Origin: Clostridium homopropionicum DSM 5847
GTDB taxonomy: Bacteria > Bacillota > Clostridia > Clostridiales > Clostridiaceae
Assembly (NCBI RefSeq): GCF_001263795.1
Contig: NZ_LHUR01000031.1
Span: forward strand, 62,001 to 126,000
Length of the DNA: 64,000 bases
Direction of reading: 5' to 3'
The position numbers and the translations under genes were made by a program. The notes under the pieces are model-generated. The model saw only the letters and a list, made by a program, of their open reading frames with translations, was not told where the DNA came from and did no database searches. How positions within the stretch are numbered: the first letter of the stretch is position 1; every line of letters begins with the position of its first letter. Shown here in pieces: positions 17,690 through 26,722 of the stretch.

Positions 17690-18787
17690 ATGCTTAATAA
17701 TACTAATCAAATTAATGATTTGCAGTATGACGGTGTAAATCTAGAAAAGGAAACTAATGAAATAGCCTTAAAAATTAAAAATTCTCCTGAGGTTATTGCA
17801 CTTGCAAAGCAGCTAGATGTATCTAATGTAGACTCTGTAATGGTCTTTGGTCAAGATACAGCTTCAGAAATCTCTGGCTTTGCTGACCAGATTTTGCATA
17901 CAATCGAAACTACATTTGTAGAAGATTCAGGCGTATTATTGGTTCAATTGAATAAGATTATGGATAAATTCGATTCTAAGGATTTTGAAGAAAAAAAAGA
18001 AGGATTTTTAGCTAGATTTATGAAAAAAGCTAAGGATTCTATAGAAGCCCTATTCCAAAAATATCACACTATGGGCGGAGAAATCGATAAGGTTTATGTT
18101 CAATTAAAAAAATATGAATCTGAAATAAACATTTCAAATAATAATCTTGAAGAAATGTTTCATAAAAACATGGACTATTATGAAATGTTGGAAAAGTATA
18201 TTTGTGCTGGTAACTTGGTTATAGATAATTTTAAGAGCAATATACTTCCTAATTTGCAAAATAAAGCTGCAACTTCTATGGAGCAAATTGACCAGATTAA
18301 TTTGTCAAACGCTATGCAAGTTTTAGAAATGCTAGAACAAAGAGTATATGATTTAGAACTTGCTAAAAATGTAGCACTTCAAACGATGCCTCAAATAAAG
18401 CTTATACAAAAGGGAAATTATAATCTAGTTAGAAAAATAAATTCAGCATTTATAGTAACCATCCCAATATTTAAGCAATGTTTAACTCAAGCTATTACGC
18501 TTAAGAGGCAAGCAGTTCAAGCAAAAGCAATGGCCGCTTTAGATGAAAAAACAAATGAACTACTCCTTAGAAATGCTCAAAATACTGCTCTGCAATCTAA
18601 ACTTACAGCTCAACTTGCTTCCGGGAGTTCTATACAAATAGAAACCTTGGAAAAAACATGGCAGACTATAGTTCAAGGAATTGAAGAGACGAAACGAATA
18701 GAAAATGAAGCAAGACAGAAAAGAGAAGATGGCACAAGAAGACTTCACGCCATACAAAAAGATTTCGAAAGTAGAATTAGAAAATAA
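17690..18787 (+). CDS. telA: TelA family toxic anion resistance protein
   Basis: A 365-aa TelA-family protein (also called KlaA; YceH in Bacillus). It is almost wholly alpha-helical. The family core includes VMVFGQDTASEISGFADQIL near residue 55, GFLARFMKKAKDSIEALFQKY near 104 and LQTMPQIKLIQKGNYNL near 240. It follows the YceG-like gene by 16 bases with a GGGAGGA ribosome site, so the two form an operon. TelA proteins are linked to tellurite and cell-wall-antibiotic tolerance and co-occur with TerD systems, which fits the Ter operon 9 kb away. Mechanism not established. Confidence 0.93.
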   Translation: MLNNTNQINDLQYDGVNLEKETNEIALKIKNSPEVIALAKQLDVSNVDSVMVFGQDTASEISGFADQILHTIETTFVEDSGVLLVQLNKIMDKFDSKDFEEKKEGFLARFMKKAKDSIEALFQKYHTMGGEIDKVYVQLKKYESEINISNNNLEEMFHKNMDYYEMLEKYICAGNLVIDNFKSNILPNLQNKAATSMEQIDQINLSNAMQVLEMLEQRVYDLELAKNVALQTMPQIKLIQKGNYNLVRKINSAFIVTIPIFKQCLTQAITLKRQAVQAKAMAALDEKTNELLLRNAQNTALQSKLTAQLASGSSIQIETLEKTWQTIVQGIEETKRIENEARQKREDGTRRLHAIQKDFESRIRK

Positions 18788-18813
18788 TTTTAGTATAAAT
18801 ATCATTTAAAATA

Positions 18814-18845
18814 AAAGGTGCTTAGTAAATATCCTAAGCGCCTTT
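18814..18845. terminator. bidirectional terminator after telA
   Basis: AAAGGTGCTTAG and CTAAGCGCCTTT form a 12-bp stem with one mismatch around a 7-8 base loop, with T-rich sequence on the plus side, between convergent genes. Confidence 0.75.
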
Positions 18846-18860
18846 CTTATTGAGTATAAG

Positions 18861-19565
18861 TTATTCAGTAATAGTTGCTTTAACTATCTGATGAAACTTA
18901 TTTAAATCACTTTGAATTTTGTCTAAGTTTGTATGTTTTGTTACTAGTACTGTATAATAGCACTTTTTAAATAAATCTCTGCTTTCATCTTTACCTATGG
19001 CATAACATACATCCTCTATTTTCAAATGTTTATTCCAAAAATATCTACATACATCTGAGTTTAAATTTCCTTTGTTGTAGTATTGGATTTCTATAGTGAT
19101 CAGCTTAATTTTATCAAAAAAATTTTCCTCGATTCTTTTCATGCATACTACTACAACAAATACCCCTATAGTAGCTGTAAAACTTACAAAATAATAGCCT
19201 AATCCAACCGCGAGTCCAATGCAGGCTGTTACCCATATGCTTGCAGCGGTAGTTAAGCCTTTTACGGATCCTCTAGTTCGAATAATTGTTCCTACGCCTA
19301 AGAATCCCACTCCTGATATTACCTGTGCCCCAAGTCTTCCCATATCACTACCAAGCATACCAGTGAGCTTAGGATATCTTGTTACAAAGCTAAGGGTATC
19401 TTCAATTATTTTCAACTGAATTATAGAGACTACCGCAGCACCAACACAAACTAAAATATGTGTCCTAAGCCCTGCTGGTCTGTTTTTGGATTCCCTTTCA
19501 TAACCTATAATTCCACCTATCAGTATTGCAGTACATATTTTAAACAATATCTCATAGTTGCTCAT
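18861..19565 (-). CDS. MgtC/SapB family membrane protein
   Basis: A 234-aa protein with the MgtC signature: an N-terminal helix, then GYERESKNRPAGLRTHILVCVGAA, GAQVISGVGFLGVGTIIRT and GLTTAASIWVTACIGLAVGLG across four to five membrane helices. A cytoplasmic C-terminal ACT-like segment follows from about residue 150. Family members affect Mg2+ homeostasis and, in pathogens, intracellular survival by inhibiting the ATP synthase. Here it is a single gene convergent with telA. The ATG lacks a perfect ribosome site (GGAGTTAGGTATT). Confidence 0.92.
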   Translation of the reverse strand: MSNYEILFKICTAILIGGIIGYERESKNRPAGLRTHILVCVGAAVVSIIQLKIIEDTLSFVTRYPKLTGMLGSDMGRLGAQVISGVGFLGVGTIIRTRGSVKGLTTAASIWVTACIGLAVGLGYYFVSFTATIGVFVVVVCMKRIEENFFDKIKLITIEIQYYNKGNLNSDVCRYFWNKHLKIEDVCYAIGKDESRDLFKKCYYTVLVTKHTNLDKIQSDLNKFHQIVKATITE

Positions 19566-19658
19566 AAATAATACCTAACTCCTTTATTAATTTTATGGGA
19601 ATAATAAAAATATTATAGTCAAAAATACATAATAAATAAATATTAAGGAGATTTTTAT

Positions 19659-19847
19659 ATGGTAGGTAAAATTATAGATATAAATAGCACTGAAGCATTC
19701 ATTTTATTAAATGATGGAAATACAATCGCCATTAGCTTATCAAGTTTGCCTAACAATTCGAAAATAGGTGCTTCTATAAATGTAAATTCTATTTCCTCTG
19801 AAAAGTTAATGAACAATTGTAAAATTCCAAACAATTTTTTTATTTAA
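19659..19847 (+). CDS. small conserved-looking protein of unknown function
   Basis: A 62-aa frame with an excellent AAGGAG ribosome site 8 bases before its ATG and a predicted small beta-barrel-like pattern (VGKIIDINSTEAFILLNDG, then GASINVN). No signal peptide or membrane segment. It lies alone between the divergent mgtC gene and the convergent mrp gene. The initiation site and protein-like composition make it a likely real gene. I do not recognise a family. Confidence 0.6.
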   Translation: MVGKIIDINSTEAFILLNDGNTIAISLSSLPNNSKIGASINVNSISSEKLMNNCKIPNNFFI

Positions 19848-19865
19848 TTTAACTATAATTGACCA

Positions 19866-20714
19866 CTAGCCTAAAGCCTTCATAAAATTATTTATAAGCT
19901 CATTATATTCTTGAGAATTCCTAATAAAGCTTTCCATTTCACCTTTTTCTAAGCTTTCAGCCATGTCAACATTTATTGGCATTTCTGCAAGAAGCTTTGC
20001 TCCTAAGTAGCTTGCATGTTCTTCACCAGTTTTTTTGCTAAATACTCTTATTTTCTCTCCACAGCTTCCACATTTTATATAGGACATGTTTTCTACTACA
20101 CCTAATAGATATATATTCATTTTCTCTATCATTGATACAACCTTCTTAACTATCATGGATACCATATCTTGAGGAGTAGATACTACTACCATACCAGTGA
20201 TTGGCATACTTTGCATAATTGTTAAGGCTATATCCCCAGTTCCTGGAGGCATATCTATGAGCAAATAATCAAGTTCTCCCCACACAGTATCTTCATACAT
20301 CTGGTTTAGGACTCCTGTAATTAGAGGTCCTCTCCATATTACCGGCTGATCTTCACTCTCTATAAGTAAGTTTAATGACATTACCTTGATTCCACTTTCA
20401 GTTTCTACTGGTACCAGTTGTGGTTGATCTTCATTTCCTTCTACTATAATCATTTCTGATCTTTTTTCATTTATACCAAGAATTCTTGGCATAGATGGTC
20501 CGGTAATATCAGCATCTAAAACTCCAACTTTAAATCCTTTTTTTGAAAGCTCTACCGCTAATATTCCTGTGACTGTCGACTTTCCAACCCCGCCTTTGCC
20601 GCTTATTACTCCTATTATATTTTTAATGTTTCCATATTTAGCAAACATTCTTGAACAGTCTTTTTCATTACTGTTGCAGCTATCTTTACTTGAACAACTA
20701 TCACAATTACTCAT
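19866..20714 (-). CDS. mrp: Mrp/NBP35-type P-loop ATPase, Fe-S carrier
   Basis: A 282-aa Mrp protein. It has a cysteine-rich N-terminus (CDSCSSKDSC), the deviant Walker A GKGGVGKST, switch region DADITGPSMPR, DYLLIDMPPGTGD and the C-terminal CxxC (MSYIKCGSCGE) that holds a bridging Fe-S cluster in the dimer. It delivers Fe-S clusters to apoproteins in the cytosol. The ATG at 20712-20714 was chosen because AGGAGGA lies 6 bases upstream; the open frame to 20801 is hydrophobic extra sequence with no ribosome site. It follows the terminator of the lipoprotein gene, so it probably has its own promoter. Confidence 0.94.
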   Translation of the reverse strand: MSNCDSCSSKDSCNSNEKDCSRMFAKYGNIKNIIGVISGKGGVGKSTVTGILAVELSKKGFKVGVLDADITGPSMPRILGINEKRSEMIIVEGNEDQPQLVPVETESGIKVMSLNLLIESEDQPVIWRGPLITGVLNQMYEDTVWGELDYLLIDMPPGTGDIALTIMQSMPITGMVVVSTPQDMVSMIVKKVVSMIEKMNIYLLGVVENMSYIKCGSCGEKIRVFSKKTGEEHASYLGAKLLAEMPINVDMAESLEKGEMESFIRNSQEYNELINNFMKALG

Positions 20715-20796
20715 GTCTTTTCCTCCTATATCGTTAAATATTACATTATAATTATAATTTACATTATACACTATAATTATATCTAAAAAATAAAAA

Positions 20797-20819
20797 ACCA
20801 TAGAAAAAAATCTATGGTT
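20797..20819 (-). terminator. terminator of lipoprotein gene
   Basis: AACCATAG and CTATGGTT flank an 8-base loop and are followed on the minus strand by TTTTTTA. The stem reaches the stop codon of the gene that ends at 20818. Confidence 0.7.
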
Positions 20820-21642
20820 AAAAATTCTCCGGTTCCTTATCTTTTGTAAAACTAAATCTCCAAGAGCCTAATTCGTAATTATTTATAAAGTAATATTTAT
20901 TTTCTTTTTTAGTGCTTTTATCGTAAAAAGTTATTATACATTTATATATATCAGTTTTATAGCCTTGTGTTTCTATATCCATTGTAATATCGTATTTATT
21001 TCTATCGTCATTTTGTATTATTTCACTTTTGCTATCAAGATTCCCAGAAAAATCTTTCAAATCCATACTTAAGATAAATTTTGCTACCTCTTCATCATTT
21101 ATGTCTATACCTATAGTTTTTTTATCACCTGCAGATTTTCTATAATCTTTTACGGCCTTAAGCATTGATTGATAGTAAACATTATTGAATTCCTTTGGAA
21201 TTCTTATATTCCAAAAATTTTTAATTATATCATCATCAAGCCTTTTAGAAACAATATATACTTTATCTTCACTATAAAGGTTTCCTGCATCTTTTTTGTC
21301 TAACCCTGCTACATAGCTGAATTTATGTACCTGCTTTACCCCTTCGTGAAACTCTAAAATATAATCTGGATCTAGAGTAATTTTATTATCCACTGGTTTT
21401 GAAGAAGAGAGTATATCATATAGATCTTTTATAGCATCTTTATCTGTTACTATAAAAGTAAACCCTTTATCTCTTTTATTTTGAATTACGACTTTACTTA
21501 TCTTACCATCCCTTATGTAATCAAAATCTTTATTTTTAATTCCAAGACTTACTGCTGCATCGTCTATTCTCCCACAACCTGAAAAAATTGTACTAAACAC
21601 AACAATGCAAATAAAAACTAACCAATAATTTTTTCTAGACAC
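20818..21642 (-). CDS. putative lipoprotein of unknown function
   Basis: A 274-aa protein with a classical lipoprotein signal: basic MSRKN, a hydrophobic stretch, and lipobox FSGC at residues 20-23. The mature part is hydrophilic and mixed alpha/beta (VVIQNKRDKGFTFIVTDKD, YILEFHEG, KYYFINNYELGSWRFS), without a motif I can name. It is probably anchored outside the cell membrane. It is a single gene with a terminator after its stop; the neighbour upstream also encodes an envelope protein. Confidence 0.75.
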   Translation of the reverse strand: MSRKNYWLVFICIVVFSTIFSGCGRIDDAAVSLGIKNKDFDYIRDGKISKVVIQNKRDKGFTFIVTDKDAIKDLYDILSSSKPVDNKITLDPDYILEFHEGVKQVHKFSYVAGLDKKDAGNLYSEDKVYIVSKRLDDDIIKNFWNIRIPKEFNNVYYQSMLKAVKDYRKSAGDKKTIGIDINDEEVAKFILSMDLKDFSGNLDSKSEIIQNDDRNKYDITMDIETQGYKTDIYKCIITFYDKSTKKENKYYFINNYELGSWRFSFTKDKEPENF

Positions 21643-21730
21643 AAGCTTTCCTCCTAGGTTTTCTATACTATTCTATTAAATTATAATACTTTAGCTTGTA
21701 TATGTAAATCAGTTATAATAGGCCATTTAT

Positions 21731-22312
21731 TTACTTTAGAGATGCGGTTTTAACTATACTATCAAATAGTGCCACCATATCCTCTTTAAAATCTTTACTT
21801 TTCATAAAAAATGAAAACCTTAAGAACCCTTTAGGTTCCTTAATAAAGTATTCATAGGCAACATAATCTGTATCATTTGATTCCATAACATATTTTACTA
21901 AATAACCCACTTTATTATCTAACTTTAATGGTAAAGCACTGTAATTTTTTATTATATTTTGTTTTTCTGACACTTCTTTACTTTTATCTAAAAAACTCTT
22001 CAAATCCTGCTGTTCTCTCCATACTTGTACAAATCCATTTATAGTTAAATCTTTTGAGGTAAAGTCTTTATGATAAACTATTTCGTTCCCCGAAAAAATT
22101 CTGTCACTAGTACTCCATTCCTCTGGAAGCTTATACTTTAGTGATCCTCCCAGTCCGGTATACTCTTTCAATTGTCTTATATTATTTTGCATAAAACTTA
22201 CTGTTTTCAAATGTCCTTTTAACATTTCACCAGTACCAAATAAAACACCCATTAAAAGCATCAGTGTAAAAAATACCTCTAGCTTTCTTTTATTCATTAT
22301 TATTATTTTCAT
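21731..22312 (-). CDS. membrane-anchored protein of unknown function
   Basis: A 193-aa protein with an N-terminal basic stretch and one hydrophobic helix (residues 10-27), no cleavage motif, and an extracytoplasmic domain. The order LKYKLPEEWS...NGFVQVWRE...GYLVKYVM...FLRFSFFMKS resembles PsbP/Mog1-like folds seen in other Firmicute envelope proteins. GGAGGAAT before the ATG supports the start. Function unknown. Confidence 0.7.
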   Translation of the reverse strand: MKIIIMNKRKLEVFFTLMLLMGVLFGTGEMLKGHLKTVSFMQNNIRQLKEYTGLGGSLKYKLPEEWSTSDRIFSGNEIVYHKDFTSKDLTINGFVQVWREQQDLKSFLDKSKEVSEKQNIIKNYSALPLKLDNKVGYLVKYVMESNDTDYVAYEYFIKEPKGFLRFSFFMKSKDFKEDMVALFDSIVKTASLK

Positions 22313-22372
22313 ATTATTCCTCCATTGCTTAAATAAACTTTATATACTATATGAAATTTGTTCAAAAAATAG

Positions 22373-22414
22373 AATCTCAACTAACTACTTAAAATTAAGC
22401 AGTTAGTTGAGATT
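22373..22414 (-). terminator. long-stem terminator
   Basis: AATCTCAACTAACT and its complement form a stem of about 20 bp with one mismatch (CTACTTAA/TTAAGCAG inner part), followed on the minus strand by CTATTTTTTG. It ends the His-rich protein gene. Confidence 0.8.
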
Positions 22415-23779
22415 TTATTTTTTAACTGGAACTACTATTCTTGAATTTTTAAAATCATAGAACATTAGCCAATATCCATCATCACTCTTTTTATCATCTT
22501 TATATACCCATGTAACAAAACCTGTATTCCCACCATAAGGCTGATCTAAAAATCTTCTTGTTCCTGGTATTGCATAAACTAAATATTTGACCCGTCCCTT
22601 TAAATCTAGCTTATATCCAAATAAATAATGCCCACCTTTTCTTATATATGGTTGATAATTAAACATAGGATAATAAACCATTGTATATTTATTAAAGTGC
22701 ATATATGGTCTCACGTTCATAAGTTTCTCATAAGGAACCTTATGCCACTTACATTTTCCTACTTCTTTACATATCTCCTTTACTTCCTCAAAGCCCTCTG
22801 AAATATCCTCAAAAAATTCCTCTAAATCCTCTTCATCATCTTCATCATCTTCATGAGAATACTCATATTCATGTTTATGATCATGTTTATGCTCACATTT
22901 ATCATCATGATCATGTTCGTGTTCATATTCTTCTTCATGTTCACACTCATGGTGATGCTCATGATCATGCTTGTGGTGATCCTCATCTTTATTGCGGTTC
23001 TCATCTTTTTCTTCTATTTGCTGTTTCTCAATCGGATTTAATGCTTCCTCAAGCTTCTCATCTATTGAAGCCTTAATTTCTTCTTCTACAACTTTAGTTA
23101 CTTTTTCATCTTCTCTATTTTCTATATTCAAATCAGGGACAGTGCTCTCATCTTTTTCTATGTTCTTTGCATTCTCAATATCACTTTCATATTTATCAAA
23201 TATGTTATCTTTTTCTTTCTGACTTTTTAATTCAACTTCTTTTTCTTTTGCTTCACTTACTTGCCTTTTTACATTTTCCTGATTCTCAATTACTGCATAG
23301 CTTTTCCAATCCTCTAATTTACTTCCGCTTACAAACCCTGAAAGTATTCCATGAACACTTGAATCCTCTAAACTAACAATGGCAGCTCCTTTTATGCTTT
23401 CCATAGGTATGTTACTACTTGCAATATCCTCAGCACTGTATTCGCAAGAAACCTCAGCTCTGCCATAGTCATCTATATTTATTGTTCCAAGCTTTAAAAG
23501 TCTCTTATCAGCCTTTCTATCACAAATAAGAACCATGTAATAAGGATTTTTACTCCTTTTTAAATTTTGAACATAATATGAAACCTTGCATTTATCATTT
23601 TTTCTTTCTACCTTTGCATATCCAGTTGGAAACTTACTGCTATCCGTTGAATATCCTTTTTCATCTTCTTGTAATATAATAAAGTATCTACTATAACTTT
23701 TTTTAGTTGCCACCGGTTTTCCCCCCATACAACTTAATAAATCTTCTAGAATTTTTTCATTATTATAATATATGTTCAT
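22415..23779 (-). CDS. large protein with His/Asp/Glu-rich metal-binding-like segment
   Basis: A 454-aa protein in three parts. The N-terminal 150 residues form a compact domain (YFIILQEDEKGYS, YYMVLICDRK, GAAIVSLED). A charged linker follows. Residues about 266-325 are extremely rich in His, Asp and Glu, with two Cys (for example HDHEHHHECEHEEEYEHEHD). The C-terminal 110 residues look folded (HLFGYKLDLKGRVKYLVYAIPG, GYWLMFYDF). No signal peptide. The His-rich run could bind Ni, Zn or Co. The N- and C-domains resemble clostridial spore or envelope proteins, but I cannot name them. The start is weak: no ribosome site precedes the ATG. A GGGACAGT word lies inside the gene at 23136. Confidence 0.75.
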   Translation of the reverse strand: MNIYYNNEKILEDLLSCMGGKPVATKKSYSRYFIILQEDEKGYSTDSSKFPTGYAKVERKNDKCKVSYYVQNLKRSKNPYYMVLICDRKADKRLLKLGTINIDDYGRAEVSCEYSAEDIASSNIPMESIKGAAIVSLEDSSVHGILSGFVSGSKLEDWKSYAVIENQENVKRQVSEAKEKEVELKSQKEKDNIFDKYESDIENAKNIEKDESTVPDLNIENREDEKVTKVVEEEIKASIDEKLEEALNPIEKQQIEEKDENRNKDEDHHKHDHEHHHECEHEEEYEHEHDHDDKCEHKHDHKHEYEYSHEDDEDDEEDLEEFFEDISEGFEEVKEICKEVGKCKWHKVPYEKLMNVRPYMHFNKYTMVYYPMFNYQPYIRKGGHYLFGYKLDLKGRVKYLVYAIPGTRRFLDQPYGGNTGFVTWVYKDDKKSDDGYWLMFYDFKNSRIVVPVKK

Positions 23780-23840
23780 TTTTCAAAAAATGAACAAAAT
23801 TTTTTAAAAACCAGAAATCTTTACTTTTTATATAATAAAA

Positions 23841-23880
23841 AAGGCCTAGCAAATTATTTAAAATAATCTGCTAAACCTTT
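23841..23880 (-). terminator. terminator of rsmA
   Basis: AAGGCCTAGCAAATTATTT and AAATAATCTGCTAAACCTTT pair with two mismatches. On the minus strand a T-run follows. The stem overlaps the last codons of rsmA. Confidence 0.7.
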
Positions 23881-24716
23881 TTAAACATATATATGCTATC
23901 GGCAAGTGCTGCGAATTCCTCAATAGAAAGAGTTTCTCCTCTTCTTCCAGGATTTATTTTCACCGCCTTAAAAGCTTCATCAATTTTATCAGAATCAATT
24001 ACTCCAAGGCTTTTCACTGCATTTTTTAATGTTTTTCTTCTCATATTGAAGGATTGTCTTGCTACCTTAAAAAATAACTCTTCATCTTTAACCTCTACTT
24101 TAGGCTTATCTAATCTATCTAACCTAATTACAGTAGATTCTACCTTAGGCTGTGGTATAAATGAAGTAGGAGGTACCTTTCTCAAAATCTTTGTATTACA
24201 ATAATATTGAACTAAAATTGACAGAGATCCATAGTCTTTTCCTCCCGGTTCTGCTGCTATCCTTTCTGCTACTTCTTTTTGAATCATTATTGTTAAGGAT
24301 TTAAATTTATAACTTCCTTTTAGTAGTTTTGCTATTATAGGTGTAGTTACGTAATATGGAAGATTTGCAACCACCTTAACACTTTCTTCTGTACCAATAA
24401 TTTCATTAAAATCTACCTTCAACGCATCCTTATGTATAAGCTGAAAATTATCAAAATCCTTCAGTTCTTCATTTAATATTGATATTAAATCATAATCTAA
24501 TTCTATAGCACATACTCTTTTAGCCTTTTTAAGCAGTTCTCTTGTTAGAGTTCCAACCCCTGGTCCTATTTCAATAATTAAGTCCTCTTGACCAACTTCT
24601 GCACCACTAACTATATCCTCTAATACTGTATCATCTATTAGAAAATTCTGTCCTAAGCTTTTGGTAAATTTAAAATTATATTTTTTTACAACATCTCTAG
24701 TTGTCAGTTTCTGCAT
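23871..24716 (-). CDS. rsmA: 16S rRNA adenine dimethyltransferase RsmA (KsgA)
   Basis: A 281-aa enzyme that dimethylates A1518 and A1519 (E. coli numbering) of 16S rRNA during small-subunit assembly. It has an SAM-binding site [20 protein letters not shown], the catalytic NLPYY motif in [13 protein letters not shown], and [14 protein letters not shown]. The first 20 bases overlap the end of rnmV, the usual clostridial/bacilli arrangement tatD-yabE-rnmV-rsmA, so translation is probably coupled. Confidence 0.97.
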   Translation of the reverse strand: MQKLTTRDVVKKYNFKFTKSLGQNFLIDDTVLEDIVSGAEVGQEDLIIEIGPGVGTLTRELLKKAKRVCAIELDYDLISILNEELKDFDNFQLIHKDALKVDFNEIIGTEESVKVVANLPYYVTTPIIAKLLKGSYKFKSLTIMIQKEVAERIAAEPGGKDYGSLSILVQYYCNTKILRKVPPTSFIPQPKVESTVIRLDRLDKPKVEVKDEELFFKVARQSFNMRRKTLKNAVKSLGVIDSDKIDEAFKAVKINPGRRGETLSIEEFAALADSIYMFKKV

Positions 24717-25263
24717 TACTTATCTCCTCATTTACTTTTTTTATAGCCTCAATAAATTCTTCTTTACTTATGCCATAGTTATTTAACCTAGTTATAAATT
24801 GTGCAGAATTGCAATATCCTATTCCAAGTTTACTTCCTAAGGTCTCTCGCCTTTGCTTCGCTTCTTTGCTCCCAGTTAAATTAAAGAAAAATAAATCTTC
24901 TGCAGCAAATACTGTTCTCTTCTCTTTAACTTCACATTTAGCATTTTCAAGAGCTTTTATTATGGCTTCTGGAGATGCATTTTCTACTCCAATATCCTCA
25001 TCCTTTAATCCTTCTTGCTTTGTTATATAGGCATGTTTTACACCTTTTACTCTTTTAGATATTATTCTTCTTATCTTTTCTCCAGCAAAATCCGGATCAG
25101 TGAAGACAATAACTCCCTGCCTCTTTTGTGCTTCTTTTATTCTTTCTATTACTTCTGCATTTATTCCAAAGCCTCCAACAGCTATTATTTCCGCATCTAC
25201 AGCTCTTTTAACAGCAGTTATATCGTCTCTTCCTTCAACTACAATTACTTCCTTTATCATCAT
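24697..25263 (-). CDS. rnmV: ribonuclease M5
   Basis: RNase M5, which trims the 5S rRNA precursor. It is a Toprim-domain protein, about 188 aa, with [12 protein letters not shown] (Toprim glutamate) and [12 protein letters not shown] (Toprim DxD). A C-terminal RNA-binding part follows. I start it at the ATG at 25261-25263 because the GGAGG ribosome site lies at 25275-25279, inside the longer frame that begins at 25281. Overlaps rsmA downstream. Confidence 0.95.
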   Translation of the reverse strand: MMIKEVIVVEGRDDITAVKRAVDAEIIAVGGFGINAEVIERIKEAQKRQGVIVFTDPDFAGEKIRRIISKRVKGVKHAYITKQEGLKDEDIGVENASPEAIIKALENAKCEVKEKRTVFAAEDLFFFNLTGSKEAKQRRETLGSKLGIGYCNSAQFITRLNNYGISKEEFIEAIKKVNEEISNAETDN

Positions 25264-25378
25264 TAAAATAAAAGCCTCCAAATAAATTTACCAAATGCCA
25301 TACATTATATTTTTAACCATATATATTATTATGTCAAGTATATAGTGAAAAATCTATTCTATTTACATTACATAAAAA

Positions 25379-25400
25379 AATAGAGCGAAATCGCTCTATT
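25379..25400 (-). terminator. terminator of yabE-type gene
   Basis: AATAGAGCGA, two bases, TCGCTCTATT: a perfect 10-bp stem followed by TTTTTT on the minus strand and overlapping the end of the gene. It separates yabE from rnmV. Confidence 0.8.
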
Positions 25401-26445
25401 TTATCACGTAAACATCTACGTATTTAACTCCCCACTTGTATACATGGCTGTCTGAACTAAAGTATAAATCTATTTTATTTCCTTTAATAGCACCGCCAAT
25501 ATCTTCGGCAATAGCATAGCCATATCCATCAATATATAATTTTGTTCCAAGTGGGATAACTGAAGGATCTACAGCAACAGTACTGTATCCTTCTGGATTT
25601 CTTTTTACTCTTGTCCCAGATGCGGTAATGCCAAAATACTTATCCCCAGGTTGTTTACCTGTATCCTTATAACTTTCAGTATAGGCAGTAGCTTTCATCC
25701 TGTATTTCGCAGAATAGCTTATGCTACCTCCACGTGAAAGCGCCATAGTTTTTAATGTACCCATAACAATTACTTTACTTGTTGGCTTTTTAGTTACCTT
25801 CTCTTGGACAACAGTCCTTGATACTTCTTTTCCATCTTGATAAACTATCTTTATAGATACTTCTTTTTCTCCCGCTGTTCCTTCTTGAACAACCTTCCTT
25901 TGTCCCTCTTTTAAGTCAGGGTCTTTTTTTACTTCAGTTGCAAATTGAATTGGTTCCATTTTCTTTTCGATTTTAGTATTAAATCTAGTTACAACGATTT
26001 TAAGACCACTTTTAATTAGCTCTCCTTTAGATGGAGAAACTTTGTCCTGTTCTCCTAGTTTTACCCCTTCCTCATTTAACATTTGTTCAACATTATCTGA
26101 GTTAGTTAAAACCGTCTTTTCTTGACCGTCCATTACTAGTTGAACATTAACAGCCTTTTCTACTTTTATAGTATCTCCCGATTTTATTTTTGAATTAATA
26201 TTCGGTTCTACTATATCCTTAGGACCTAGTGTTACATTATTTTTACTCAATATGTCTTTTACCTTGCTTTTATATGTCATTACGCTGATTTCTTGACCAT
26301 CAACTAAGATGTTTACGCTTTTTTCCATACTGAGTACTCCAATTGTTGTAGCACAGGTTACTACAAGTATAAGTACTCCAAGAAGCGCAACTTTAGGTCC
26401 ACTAGAGAAGTAGGCTTTTATGCTGTCTTTGATTTTGTCTAACAT
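25396..26445 (-). CDS. yabE: YabE-type cell-wall hydrolase (DUF348, G5, 3D domains)
   Basis: A 349-aa exported protein. It has an N-terminal membrane helix (about residues 19-41), two DUF348 repeats (VNILVDGQEISVMTYKS and VQLVMDGQEKTVLTNSD), a G5 domain (VVQEGTAGEKEVSIKIVYQDG), and a C-terminal 3D domain with its aspartates (TAYTESYKDTG, TVAVDPSVIPLGTKLYI, AEDIGGAIKGNKIDLYF). 3D domains are lytic-transglycosylase-like folds of the Rpf/Sps family that cut peptidoglycan glycan strands. The start at 26445 follows AGGAGG by 7 bases. Located between tatD and rnmV as in other clostridia. Confidence 0.93.
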   Translation of the reverse strand: MLDKIKDSIKAYFSSGPKVALLGVLILVVTCATTIGVLSMEKSVNILVDGQEISVMTYKSKVKDILSKNNVTLGPKDIVEPNINSKIKSGDTIKVEKAVNVQLVMDGQEKTVLTNSDNVEQMLNEEGVKLGEQDKVSPSKGELIKSGLKIVVTRFNTKIEKKMEPIQFATEVKKDPDLKEGQRKVVQEGTAGEKEVSIKIVYQDGKEVSRTVVQEKVTKKPTSKVIVMGTLKTMALSRGGSISYSAKYRMKATAYTESYKDTGKQPGDKYFGITASGTRVKRNPEGYSTVAVDPSVIPLGTKLYIDGYGYAIAEDIGGAIKGNKIDLYFSSDSHVYKWGVKYVDVYVIK

Positions 26446-26722
26446 AAATAAACCTCCTCGACAAAAGTGCATTAACCATTATACCCTCTAAAGTAATTTT
26501 CGTCAAATTCAGTTTCTTTTGTCCACTTAAAAAGTAAATAAAATACACCCTTTACATTGTTTTATCTTTTTCAAATTTTTGTTTTGTAGAAATATTTAAT
26601 TAATATTTTTACGGTTATTTTAAATTATTTCCACATAGTATCTTTTTATTCTTGTTCTTCATAAAATGTTCATGGTGAATTCTATTTTCATTTTCTTCAA
26701 AAGTTTTTACTTATATTTTACA

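Noticed and set aside
22822-23041. Two short frames of repetitive Met/Ile/Asn or Met/Phe/Val sequence
   Set aside because: They are other-frame readings of the His/Asp/Glu-rich codon repeats of the real minus-strand gene.
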